DNA from: Xanthomonas fragariae
GTDB taxonomy: Bacteria > Pseudomonadota > Gammaproteobacteria > Xanthomonadales > Xanthomonadaceae
NCBI RefSeq assembly: GCF_017603965.1
Contig: NZ_CP071955.1
Location: 3,753,501-3,817,500 of the forward strand
Direction of reading: 5' to 3'
Length of the DNA stretch: 64,000 nucleotides
Below are positions 8,479 through 17,143 of this stretch, piece after piece. Every line of letters begins with the position of its first letter. Positions within the stretch are counted from its first letter, which is position 1. Made by a program: the position numbers and the translations under genes. Below the pieces are notes generated by a model. That model was given only the letters and a program-made list of their open reading frames with translations, had not been told where the DNA came from and did not search any database.

Positions 8479-9521
8479 TTCAACTCTGATTCGCAACGCT
8501 GTTAAGAATCTCCTCGAAGAAGACTTCGAGGGGCGTTTTGAATCCGAGTATCTTGCGCGGACGATTGTAGAGCCGCTGCTCGATCCATCGTAGGTGCGCA
8601 TCGGCGATGGTGCTGAAATCGGTCTGTCGTGGCAAGTACTGGCGCGTCAACCCGTTGGCATTTTCGTTGCTGCCTCGCTGCCATGCGCAGTACGGATCTG
8701 CAAAGTAGAAATCACTCTGCAAGCAGGCTGCAATGAGCCGATGATCAACAAACTCCTTGCCATTGTCGGCGGTGAGGGTGTGCACCGTGTGGCGTAGGCG
8801 GCCCAGGCGCTGGACGATGGCGTTGCGTACGTTCTCGGCGGTGCCGTCAGGCGAGTAAGCCAGCAGATGCAGGCGACTGCGGCGTTCGGTCATGCTGACC
8901 ACCACGGCTTTTCCGTGTGAGGCCCTGATGGTATCCAGCTCCCAGTCACCGATGCGGCTGCGTTGCTCCACCACGCTTGGGCGCTGTGTCCAGCTGCGTC
9001 GATGTGTCAGCTGCCCGCGGCCATCGCGCACGCCCCGCCGCCGGCGCTTGCGGCGGCGTTTACGTAGATGCGTGAACAACCGACCACCGCGTTTCTGGTC
9101 GGCGTAGATGTGCCGATAGATCCATTCGCGACTGGCAAGGCCGGTGCGACCGGCAATCTGTTCCGGGCTGAAGTCCTCGCCCAGCAACAGCTCGATCCGG
9201 GCGATGCGCTCAGCGTCGATGCGTGGACGCCGGCTGGCCCGTGTGCGCCGATGCTCGCTGATGCGCTGCGCGTGATCGGGCAGATACTGCCGAGCGTGCC
9301 GGTGACGGCGCAGTTCGCGGCTGATCGTGCTGGGCGTGCGCTCCAACGCATCGGCGATGGCGCGCATCGACATCCCGGTTTCATATAACGCATGCAAACG
9401 GTATCGTTCTGACAGGTCCAGGCGGCTGGATGGCATGAGCAACTCCACTTGGCGGTGAAGTCGCTCAGGTCAGCTCGCCTGGACCACGTCACAACCGTTG
9501 GTGTTGCGAATCAGAGTTGAA
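8479..9521 (-). mobile_element. IS30-family element
   Basis: A 1043-bp element bounded by perfect 19-bp inverted repeats, TTCAACTCTGATTCGCAAC at the left and its complement at the right. It contains one transposase gene on the minus strand. No convincing target duplication is visible (flanks GCGAA and GCCGC). This fits loss of the 3' part of the interrupted gene after insertion. Confidence 0.9.
8480..9436 (-). CDS. IS30-family transposase
   Basis: A 318-residue transposase. It has an N-terminal helix-turn-helix (MSMRAIADALERTPSTISRELRR is split here as the pattern AIADALxRTPSTISREL), a basic stretch (RKRRRKRRRR) and the DDE core: Asp in IGDWELDTI, Asp in TADNGKEF, and Glu in the GSNENANGL segment followed by RQYLPRQTDF. 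The ATG at 9436 has GGAG six bases upstream; a GTG at 9448 is an alternative. It looks complete and able to act. Confidence 0.92.
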   Translation of the reverse strand: MPSSRLDLSERYRLHALYETGMSMRAIADALERTPSTISRELRRHRHARQYLPDHAQRISEHRRTRASRRPRIDAERIARIELLLGEDFSPEQIAGRTGLASREWIYRHIYADQKRGGRLFTHLRKRRRKRRRRGVRDGRGQLTHRRSWTQRPSVVEQRSRIGDWELDTIRASHGKAVVVSMTERRSRLHLLAYSPDGTAENVRNAIVQRLGRLRHTVHTLTADNGKEFVDHRLIAACLQSDFYFADPYCAWQRGSNENANGLTRQYLPRQTDFSTIADAHLRWIEQRLYNRPRKILGFKTPLEVFFEEILNSVANQS

Positions 9522-9821
9522 GCCGCCTTCCCTTTCAGAGGCACAGCGCTGGTGGAGACAGCACCATGCTTGCCCTACAAGGCTTGCAAGCCGAACAGAA
9601 AGCGGATGGATGGGCTCGCTTGATGCCAGGAGGTGATTGCTTGGCCGCGGCTTGGCGACAATAGGGCCATAGCAAATTGGCCGACGACCGCGTTCCTGCG
9701 TATTAGAAGTGCATATCCATCCAGAGGATTGAATAGGGCCGCGCCGATGGCCTCAGATGCTCTCGCAAGCAGAAAGAGCCTTGCGGCCCTTTCTGTGCAG
9801 CAGTGATATGTCGAGCGCGGC
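9522..9821. other. Intergenic region with one hairpin
   Basis: About 300 bases between the IS30 element and the amidase stop. No coding frame with recognisable content was found. The only clear structure is the hairpin at 9770-9795, listed separately. Confidence 0.5.
9770..9795 (-). terminator. Hairpin downstream of amidase gene
   Basis: CAGAAAG-A-GCC, a TTGC loop, then GGC-C-CTTTCTG forms a strong stem about 27 bases past the amidase stop. There is no long T run, so it may be an intrinsic terminator of the poor-T type or an mRNA-protecting stem. Confidence 0.5.
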
Positions 9822-11417
9822 TTACGTTCCCGCAGAGCAGGAAGTCATGTGCTCGACGACAGCTGTCACCACACCATCCGCATCTTTGACAGTTGTTTTC
9901 CATTTGAAGCTTGCCGCAGGCTTGGTGCTTGAAGCATCGCAGTAATACGTAGGGGTGACCACGTTATCAACCGCCTTTGTAAACGAGTTTGTCTTACTAC
10001 CGCACGTCCAAGTCGAAGGACAGCTGACGGGAACAGTCACCACAGTGACCGGAAACCGTGGATGGCCCTGAAGTGTGACTGGCACCGGGAACCGAACCCG
10101 AAACTTGCCAGAGGCTGTGAGGATGGACGCAATCTTGAAGGGCAAGCATGTGGTCTCACCTGCCTTAAATGTCCTATAACCCTTTTCAACGCCACGCATG
10201 GCAGCAGCACGAAAAACCGAATTTCGGAGGGCTGTCGAGTCGTCAGCATTGCTATGAAAGCCCACTTCGATAAGAGCCGTCGGCATTGATGCCTCTCGGA
10301 CCTCACCGTAGTTAGCACCATCTCTAACGCCTGGTCGAATTGGATATGTGGAGTAAGCGGGAAGCTGTCGAATTTGCTCGGTGACGTAGCAGTGGATATT
10401 CAACCCAAGCTGATTTGAATCAGCGTCGTTTATGTTGGCGATGACGGTTGCGCCACGCGCGGAAACATTGTCACTAGCATCGGTATGTAGCGAAATCAAC
10501 GTCTCAGCATTGAGATAATTTGCGTATTCCGGCCTAGCCCGAATGTCATCGTCGTATTCGCGAAGGTTAGCCCTGTCCGGCTGTTTCCGCGAAAGAGAGC
10601 CATTTGGAAATTTATTCCAAATGGTTGCACCTAAGGCAGGGTAGAGCCGCTTTAAGTAGTAACGGGCCCCGAGTGCAGCCCAAGCCAAGCCGCTCTCGGG
10701 GTCCACGTTGGTGTTGCCTATATCGCGCGTGTGCTTGATGCTGGTTGCAGTGTTGGCACTTCGCTCCGTCAGCAGACTTGCAAGCATTGAGGAATAGCCT
10801 GGCGTGACGGTATCTTCATAGATATCAGTGGTCCCAACGTAGGGCGTCGGGCGTTGATAGCGCCATGTTTCGTCGGAGTGGTTGAGATATTTCCCATGCC
10901 CTGGATTTAGAACAACCAACCCCGCTACAGGAGCAGCGGCAGCACTTGTGCTCGCCCCTGCTCTTTTCTTCTTCAAGTGCTCCGGTGGATAGATTTCATT
11001 GATCTCCTTGCCGCCGATGCGCACCTTGATGTAACGAAACTTCACCACCCCCGCTATCAGCTCATAGCCTTCGTTTTCAATATCTCTAACCAGAGCACCG
11101 AAATCCTCCGTAAAGACCGGAGCATCCTTTGGCAAATAGCCGGAATCGAGGTCAATCCACACTATCCCCGTCACAGGGTCTGGAGTGGCCTTCACCAGTA
11201 CTTGCTTGGCCTGGGTTGGCAAGCGCTTTTGTTGGTCAACAAACCTTTGCAGCGCTGGCTCGATTTCTTTAGCGACAGCTCGACTACTCTGAGCAGTGAG
11301 TGCAGGAACATCCGAACTCACCCCCGCTTGCGCATAAGCACCTGCGCTAAACATACAGCTCAGCACAGTTCCCACCACACACATCACCAACTTCTTTCCA
11401 TATCTTGCGCGCATCAT
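9822..11417 (-). CDS. Exported N-acetylmuramoyl-L-alanine amidase
   Basis: A 531-residue protein with a signal peptide ending near AGAYAQA. After an N-terminal region with VWIDLDSGYLP comes an Amidase_3 domain: first Zn ligand in LNPGHGKYLNHSDETW, a Glu in TTDIYEDTVTPGYS, the His of LISLHTDASDN, and the catalytic Glu region ALIEVGFHSNADD. It should cleave the bond between MurNAc and L-Ala of peptidoglycan in the periplasm or outside the cell. The last 110 residues hold several cysteines (SCPSTWTCGSKT, YYCD, TSC) and may bind substrate or form disulfides. The double ATG at 11414-11417 follows GGAAGG; the longer frame to 11564 has no signal peptide at its start. Confidence 0.85.
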   Translation of the reverse strand: MMRARYGKKLVMCVVGTVLSCMFSAGAYAQAGVSSDVPALTAQSSRAVAKEIEPALQRFVDQQKRLPTQAKQVLVKATPDPVTGIVWIDLDSGYLPKDAPVFTEDFGALVRDIENEGYELIAGVVKFRYIKVRIGGKEINEIYPPEHLKKKRAGASTSAAAAPVAGLVVLNPGHGKYLNHSDETWRYQRPTPYVGTTDIYEDTVTPGYSSMLASLLTERSANTATSIKHTRDIGNTNVDPESGLAWAALGARYYLKRLYPALGATIWNKFPNGSLSRKQPDRANLREYDDDIRARPEYANYLNAETLISLHTDASDNVSARGATVIANINDADSNQLGLNIHCYVTEQIRQLPAYSTYPIRPGVRDGANYGEVREASMPTALIEVGFHSNADDSTALRNSVFRAAAMRGVEKGYRTFKAGETTCLPFKIASILTASGKFRVRFPVPVTLQGHPRFPVTVVTVPVSCPSTWTCGSKTNSFTKAVDNVVTPTYYCDASSTKPAASFKWKTTVKDADGVVTAVVEHMTSCSAGT

Positions 11418-11941
11418 GGACCTTCCATTTTTCCTGTCTTTCTGACCTCCAAACGAGAGGCCGTCGTTCCCCCCTGCTCCTTCAAATTTCCCAGGAATGA
11501 CAAGCCGTGCGCACATTTGTGAGCACGCCGATGCAACCAGGAATCGATACGTGCCCCGCTCCATCCATCATCCCTGTTCGAGTCTGATGGACAAGCGGCG
11601 GACTAAAAATTTTGTCGCAAGCAACTGACGAAACACGATATCTAATAGGCCCAAGGCCGGAGCATAACTCAGTTTGAGGCGCCTTGGATGGTCACTAGCC
11701 GCTGCCCAGGCGCGCGATCTCTACCCTAGATACTCTGGTTGCCGGCTTGACGCTGCTCAAGCGTCCCGCGAGGTGAGCGACCATCGGTCCCGCGTCCGGC
11801 AGAATCAGATTGTGCTTCGGAAGCTTCTTAACCCATAGGTTTCACACCCCTTGGGTTGTCAGGAAAGTCTGAGCCTGTCGTTGTCCACGATTGATGGGCA
11901 TTGAATAACCCATTGAAGCTGGCTCAGCTGAAGCCGGGCGC
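11418..11941. other. Intergenic region, no gene recognised
   Basis: About 520 bases between the amidase start and the next stop. Reading on both strands gave no frame with family features. The regulatory region of the amidase must lie at its left end. Confidence 0.45.
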
Positions 11942-12403
11942 TCATTGTTCGGCCTGGTCTTCGTAGGCACCCCGATTCCAAGACCGGTAACGCCAGGGAA
12001 CAACATCCTCAAGGAACGCGATTCGCGGGCTCGGTAGTGTGCCCAGCGATGCACAGCTGCTCTTCAGGCGCTCCGCGTGAGCCTGCGGCACGAACAGCCA
12101 GGGCTTAACGGACCACCCCGCTGGCACGCCGCTGTCCCGCACCAGCGCTGCCGTTACCCCTTCCCAGTGCTCGTTCCAAGCTCTCAGCCGACCGAGCAAC
12201 GAGGGCGCTCTAGCCGCATAGGTGATTTCGCACAGGTAGGCGGCCTGCTCTTTGAAGCTCACGGCGACCGCATCGCAATACCAATGCGGGCCGCTGGTAT
12301 CCGGGTTGGCGCCTTCATTGAGCTGGATGCAGCACTGGCTGTTAACGAACAGCGCGCGATCCGCTCGGAGGTAATCGAGCACCACGCCTTCGAAGTGATC
12401 CAT
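11942..12403 (-). CDS. Conserved-looking protein, function unknown
   Basis: A 153-residue soluble protein without signal or membrane helix. AGGAG lies nine bases before the ATG, and the upstream DNA is unusually AT-rich for this window. The sequence has a beta-type start (MDHFEGVVLDYLRADRALF) and a core with HWYCDAVAVSFKEQAAYLCE. The DAVAV..KE..AYLCEITYA pattern recalls small nuclease-like or transfer-associated proteins, but no catalytic motif could be fixed. I do not recognise the family. It has no operon partner. Confidence 0.6.
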   Translation of the reverse strand: MDHFEGVVLDYLRADRALFVNSQCCIQLNEGANPDTSGPHWYCDAVAVSFKEQAAYLCEITYAARAPSLLGRLRAWNEHWEGVTAALVRDSGVPAGWSVKPWLFVPQAHAERLKSSCASLGTLPSPRIAFLEDVVPWRYRSWNRGAYEDQAEQ

Positions 12404-12554
12404 GTTAGTTAACTCCTACTTTCAGCCGAATTCTCGAATGAGATAATACTAACAATCAAACATGCCATTTAAGAATGGTACACCTTAAAAACTAACATAT
12501 CAGCTTATTTAGTTAGCTTATTTGCATTAAACAGTACAGTAATGACAGGGCGAA

Positions 12555-12719
12555 TCGCTTGGCGTCTTCGGCCTCCATGCCGCCGTATTTGGCCCGCCAT
12601 TGGTAGAAGCTGGCCGGGCTGAAGCCGTGCTGGCGTGACAACTCGGCAACGGCCATGCCCGCGTCGGCTTGCTTGATGAATCCGATGATCTGCTCGGTGG
12701 AGAATCTGCTTTTCTTCAT
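12555..12719 (-). pseudogene. IS3-family OrfA remnant
   Basis: The first 55 codons of an IS3-type OrfA are present: MKKSRFSTEQIIGFIKQADA, then VAELSRQHGFSPASFYQWR and GGMEAEDAKR. This is the usual helix-turn-helix DNA-binding start. After the Lys-Arg the match stops and unrelated sequence follows, so OrfA is cut and OrfB is absent. It marks an old deletion next to the pectin locus. Confidence 0.85.
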
Positions 12720-12876
12720 GTCCGTCCTCTTGGGTAACGGACTTTACAGCTTCAACTGGTACGGCTCAGTGGTAGCAGGTCACACGCAGCCAGGCGTGTC
12801 TGGCGATCCAAGGTTCGCCAGATCCACCGTGACGCGAAAACGCCTTTACGAATCACGACTCCCCAATCCCCGCCCC

Positions 12877-13899
12877 TCACCGCTTTACATCGAACCGCGC
12901 ATCCCCCACACAGGCCTGCACATCGGCCACCGACAGCGGATTGAAATCGCCGGGAATCGAGTGCTTCAAACAGCCGGCGGCCAGCCCGAAGCGCACCGTG
13001 TCATCCAGCGACCAGCCTTCGATCAGGCCATGCAGCACGCCGGCTGCGAACGCGTCGCCGCCACCGATGCGGTCGATGATCGGGGTCAATTCTTCGCTTG
13101 GCGCACGGGCCACGTCGCCGTCGCGCGGCACCAGCATCGCGCCTAGGCTGTGATGGTCCACGTTATGCGCTACGCGTTGCGTGCAAGCCATCAACTGCAG
13201 GTGCGGAAACGCAGCAAACGCCTGCTGCGCAGCCGCTTGCACACGCGCTTGCAACGTGTCCTGCGCAAACTCGCCACCGAGCACTACGCCGATGTCGCGG
13301 TAATCGGCAAACACCACATCCGCACAGGCGAATAACCGATGCAGGATGCCGCGCGCATCGCCCTGCCAGCGTTGCCATAGCGTGGGCCGGTAGTTGCCGT
13401 CGAACGAGACCTTGACCCCGGCGGCACGTGCCGCGCGCGCTGCGGCCAGCGTGGCCTGCGCAACCTCGGCGCCCAGCGCCGGGCTGACCCCGGACAGATG
13501 CAGCCATTGCACGCCCCGCAGCAGGCTCGGCCAGGCGTAGGCATCGGCCGGCGCCAACGCAAACGCCGAACCGGCGCGGTCGTAAACCACCTCGCTGGGC
13601 CGGTGGATAGCACCGGTGGTCAAAAAATACAGACCCATGCGGCCATCCACTCGCCGCACATGCCGGGTGTCCACCTCGTGCCGACGCAGTTCGCCCAGCA
13701 CTGCTGCACCCAGCGGGTTGTCGGCCACCGTGCTCACCATGGCCACCTCGTGGCCGAAATGCGCCAGCGACACGCCGACATTGGCCTCGGCCCCGCCGCA
13801 ATGCACCTCCAGTCGAGGCTGCTGCAATAGCAGCTCGTGAGCAGGCGCCCCCAGGCGAAGCAACAACTCTCCAAAGCACAGGATTCGGGCACGACGCAT
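12877..13899 (-). CDS. kdgK: 2-keto-3-deoxygluconate kinase
   Basis: A 340-residue PfkB-family sugar kinase. The first PfkB signature is the Gly-rich segment near residue 35 (HCGGAEANVGVSLAHFG) and the second is DRIGGGDAFAAGVLHGLIEG near residue 285, with the catalytic Asp in GGGDAFAAG. SFDGNYRPTLW and VVFADYRDIGVVLGGE match KDG kinases rather than ribokinase. It phosphorylates 2-keto-3-deoxygluconate to KDPG, the step that feeds pectin breakdown products into the Entner-Doudoroff aldolase. It is divergent from the pectin-locus receptors and shares an intergenic region with two operator-like motifs. Confidence 0.85.
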   Translation of the reverse strand: MRRARILCFGELLLRLGAPAHELLLQQPRLEVHCGGAEANVGVSLAHFGHEVAMVSTVADNPLGAAVLGELRRHEVDTRHVRRVDGRMGLYFLTTGAIHRPSEVVYDRAGSAFALAPADAYAWPSLLRGVQWLHLSGVSPALGAEVAQATLAAARAARAAGVKVSFDGNYRPTLWQRWQGDARGILHRLFACADVVFADYRDIGVVLGGEFAQDTLQARVQAAAQQAFAAFPHLQLMACTQRVAHNVDHHSLGAMLVPRDGDVARAPSEELTPIIDRIGGGDAFAAGVLHGLIEGWSLDDTVRFGLAAGCLKHSIPGDFNPLSVADVQACVGDARFDVKR

Positions 13900-13958
13900 G
13901 CGGCAATTACCTCAAGTGTGAGTGCGTGGACGGGTGGCGACACCGGAACATGCCAGGA

Positions 13959-13973
13959 TGACCATCGGTGTCA
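13959..13973. promoter_or_regulatory. Operator-like motif 1
   Basis: TGACCATCGGTGTCA has TGAC/GTCA arms and shares TGAC, CGGTGTCA and flanking ATT with the second motif at 14114. The pair lies between divergent kdgK and the first pectin receptor. The form suits a LacI- or GntR-type sugar regulator. The regulator is inferred, not seen. Confidence 0.5.
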
Positions 13974-14113
13974 TTTTAGCGGGCACTGAATGCCGGTGGA
14001 TAGGGTCATGATGCGACGTAGGGGTGACCGCGTGTTCCCATTTGTGCAGATTTGGTGACGTTTTCTGCTGCGCTGCAAGATGTTGAACGGCGATTCAGCT
14101 GATAATGTCGTTT

Positions 14114-14128
14114 TGACTAGCGGTGTCA
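14114..14128. promoter_or_regulatory. Operator-like motif 2
   Basis: TGACTAGCGGTGTCA is the second copy, 57 bases before the receptor start. It differs from motif 1 at three of fifteen positions. Its place suits repression of the receptor operon. Confidence 0.5.
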
Positions 14129-14184
14129 TTACGACTCACGTCCCGCCATTTCACATTGTTCATGGACCCCTGGGAGGGGAGGAC

Positions 14185-16965
14185 ATGCAAGTTCGCATCA
14201 TCAACCGGAAGACACCGGTTACCTTGCTTGCACTGTCGATCGGCCTGGCGCCGAGCGGCCATGTCGCTGCGCAAGATGCCGCCCAATTGCCCGCCGAGCC
14301 CGTCGTGGACCTGGACACCGTCACGGTGACCGGTTACCGCGCCTCGGTGGAAAAAGCTCTGGACATCAAGCGCGGCCAAGCCGGCGTGGTCGATGCCATC
14401 GTCGCCGAGGACATCGGCAAGTTCCCCGACCTCAATCTGGCCGAATCGCTGCAGCGCATCCCCGGCGTGGTGATCACCCGGGAGGCCGGCGAAGGCCGCG
14501 CCATTTCGGTGCGTGGCCTGGGCCCGGAATTCACCCGCGTGCGCATCAACGGCATGGAAGCGTTGACCACCGTCGGTGCCAGCGACCAGAGCGGCGGTAC
14601 CAACCGCGGCCGTGGCTTCGACTTCAACGTGTTCGCCTCGGATCTGTTCTCGCAGCTGATCGTGCGCAAGACCGCCTCGGCCGATGTGGAAGAAGGCTCG
14701 CTCGGAGCCACTGTCGACCTGCGCACCGCGCGTGCGTTCGACTACAACGGTTTTACCTTCGCCGCCAGCGGCCAAGCCGCCTACAACGCGATGGCCGAGC
14801 GCGCCAACCCGCGCGTGGCCGCGTTGATCGCCAACACCTGGGCCGACAACACCTTCGGCGCCTTGCTGTCGGTGGCCTACACCGAGCGCGAAGTGCTGGA
14901 AGAAGGCTCCAATACCGGCCGGTGGGCCAATGGCCCCAGCAACGGTAATTTCAGCGACGCCTCGCCGTTCGCCGCCGCGCGCTCTGCCGATGTCTATCAC
15001 CCGCGCTTCCCGCGTTACACTCAGCAGATCCACGACCAGCAGCGTCTGGGCGTTACCGGCTCGCTGCAGTGGAAGCCCACCGATCGCACCACGGTGTCGC
15101 TGGACGCGCTGTATTCCAAGATCGACGCCACGCGCGACGAGCACTACATCGAGGCGATCTCGTTCAGCCGTAATCGCGATGGGCTTACCCCGCGCCAGCC
15201 GGCGCGCGACGGCAAGCCGGCCACCATCGTGCGCAATGGCGAGATCCGCAACAATGCGCTGGTCTACGGCGAATTCGACAATGTCGATATTCGTTCCGAG
15301 AACCGCCACGACGAGTGGACTACCGAGTTCAAGCAGATCAGCCTGGATCTGGAGCATCGCTTCAACGATGCCTTCAGCATCTCCGGCCGTGTCGGTACCT
15401 CGCGTTCGGCGCACGAGAACCCGGTGCAGACCACCATCATCATGGACAAGTACGACGTCGACGGGTACAGCTACGACTACCGCGGCAACAACCGCGCGCC
15501 GGTGCTGAACTACGGCATCGACCCGACCGATGCCGCAGGTTGGGAGCTGTCCGAAATCCGCCTGCGTCCGCAGTCGGTGGACAACGATTTCGACACCGGC
15601 CAGATCGACTTCAACTGGAACATCGGCCCCGGCTTCCGCCTCAAGGGCGGGGTGCTGGCCAAGAATTACACCTTCAGCACCGTGGAGCTGCGCCGATCCA
15701 ATGAACTGGCTGTGCCGAGCTTCGCCAATGGCACCACGATCGTCCCGCAGGATCTGACCGAACAGGCCGGGCTCAAGAGCATCAATGGCAGCCCCGCCAA
15801 CTGGGTGGTGCCCAATCTGGACGCGGTGGCCGACCTGTTCGGCATCTACAGCAACAGCGGCACCTTCGCTGTGGCATCGCGCGTCAACAACAGCCGCAGC
15901 GTCGAAGAAAAAGATCGTGGCGTCTGGGTGATGGGCGAGTTCTCCACCGACCTGGGCTCGCTGCCGCTGTCGGGGAACGTCGGCGTGCGCTACGTGCGCA
16001 CCGAGCAGGCATCCACCGGCTATGCGTTGATCAACAACCTACCGGAACAGACCACCGTCGGCCGCAAGTACGACAACACCCTGCCCTCGTTCAACCTGGT
16101 CGCCGAGCTCACCCCGGACCTGCTGTTGCGTCTTGGCGCAGCCAAGGTGATGTCGCGCCCCGGTCTGGGCAGCCTGACCCCGGGCGTGACCGTCGCCGTC
16201 GCCGGCGGTGCGCGCACCGTGGCCGGCGGTAACCCGAATCTCAACCCGATCCAAGCCACCAACGTCGACCTCGGCCTGGAGTGGTACTTCAACGAAGGCG
16301 CCATGCTCGGTGTCGGTCTGTTCTACAAGGACATCGAAAGCTTCATCCAGACCGCGCGCGAAGTGCGTCCGTATTCCAGCAGCGGCCTGCCGGCCTCGTT
16401 GCTGGAGGGCACCGGTGCCACCGTCAACGACGACTTCACCTTCAGCATCCCGCTCAATACACCGGGAGGCGAATTGAAGGGCATGGAAGCCAACTACGTG
16501 CAGCCGTTTACATTCCTGCCGGGCAAGTGGGCCAACCTGGGCGCGCAGCTCAACTACACCTGGGTCGATTCGCAGATCCAGTACCTGGCCAGCAACGGCA
16601 CGCCGGTGATGAAGAACGATCTGCTCGGGCTGTCGCGCTCGTCGTGGAATGCCACGCTGTTCTACGAAGGCGAAACCTTCGCAGGGCGTGTGTCGGCGAC
16701 CAACCGCGACGATTACCTGACCCAGGCGCCGGGTGCGGAAACCGGCTTCAATGTGGACGGTGTGCATGGCATGACCGGCACCACCATCCTCGACGCCTCG
16801 CTGCGTTACAAGATCAGCAAGCAGCTGGAGCTCAGTCTGGAAGGCATCAACCTCACCAACGAGGCCTCCGAGGAATGGGTGTGGTCGCCGAGCACCGGCC
16901 AGCTGCCGCTGCAATACGCCGCAACCGGCCGCCAGTATCTGCTGGGCCTGCGTTACAAGTTCTAA
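14185..16965 (+). CDS. TonB-dependent receptor, pectin locus, first copy
   Basis: A 926-residue outer-membrane receptor. It has a signal peptide (about residues 1-30, ending GHVAAQD), a plug domain (DIGKFPDLNLAESLQRIPGV, then AISVRGLGPEFTRVRINGM) and a long beta-barrel ending in the terminal aromatic GLRYKF. It belongs to the large-substrate TonB receptor group common in Xanthomonas carbohydrate loci. Its likely cargo is oligogalacturonides, judged from the neighbouring pectin enzymes. The ATG at 14185 is preferred because GGAGGGGAGG lies just upstream; the frame is open 35 codons further up, but that extension has no signal peptide. Confidence 0.88.
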   Translation: MQVRIINRKTPVTLLALSIGLAPSGHVAAQDAAQLPAEPVVDLDTVTVTGYRASVEKALDIKRGQAGVVDAIVAEDIGKFPDLNLAESLQRIPGVVITREAGEGRAISVRGLGPEFTRVRINGMEALTTVGASDQSGGTNRGRGFDFNVFASDLFSQLIVRKTASADVEEGSLGATVDLRTARAFDYNGFTFAASGQAAYNAMAERANPRVAALIANTWADNTFGALLSVAYTEREVLEEGSNTGRWANGPSNGNFSDASPFAAARSADVYHPRFPRYTQQIHDQQRLGVTGSLQWKPTDRTTVSLDALYSKIDATRDEHYIEAISFSRNRDGLTPRQPARDGKPATIVRNGEIRNNALVYGEFDNVDIRSENRHDEWTTEFKQISLDLEHRFNDAFSISGRVGTSRSAHENPVQTTIIMDKYDVDGYSYDYRGNNRAPVLNYGIDPTDAAGWELSEIRLRPQSVDNDFDTGQIDFNWNIGPGFRLKGGVLAKNYTFSTVELRRSNELAVPSFANGTTIVPQDLTEQAGLKSINGSPANWVVPNLDAVADLFGIYSNSGTFAVASRVNNSRSVEEKDRGVWVMGEFSTDLGSLPLSGNVGVRYVRTEQASTGYALINNLPEQTTVGRKYDNTLPSFNLVAELTPDLLLRLGAAKVMSRPGLGSLTPGVTVAVAGGARTVAGGNPNLNPIQATNVDLGLEWYFNEGAMLGVGLFYKDIESFIQTAREVRPYSSSGLPASLLEGTGATVNDDFTFSIPLNTPGGELKGMEANYVQPFTFLPGKWANLGAQLNYTWVDSQIQYLASNGTPVMKNDLLGLSRSSWNATLFYEGETFAGRVSATNRDDYLTQAPGAETGFNVDGVHGMTGTTILDASLRYKISKQLELSLEGINLTNEASEEWVWSPSTGQLPLQYAATGRQYLLGLRYKF

Positions 16966-17143
16966 CCGTCGTCTGCCGCGACGCACACGCGCAGCGGCCT
17001 TTGCCAACGCTTGATCGCATACTGCACAAAGCGCTCGCCAGACGTGCATGCATGCAACGCGATGGGCGCGATTTCGTTCGCGCCGGTGGCCTGTCGGGAG
17101 GCTGAGCGCGTCATTGCAGCCAATACCATGGAGTAAGCGCATC

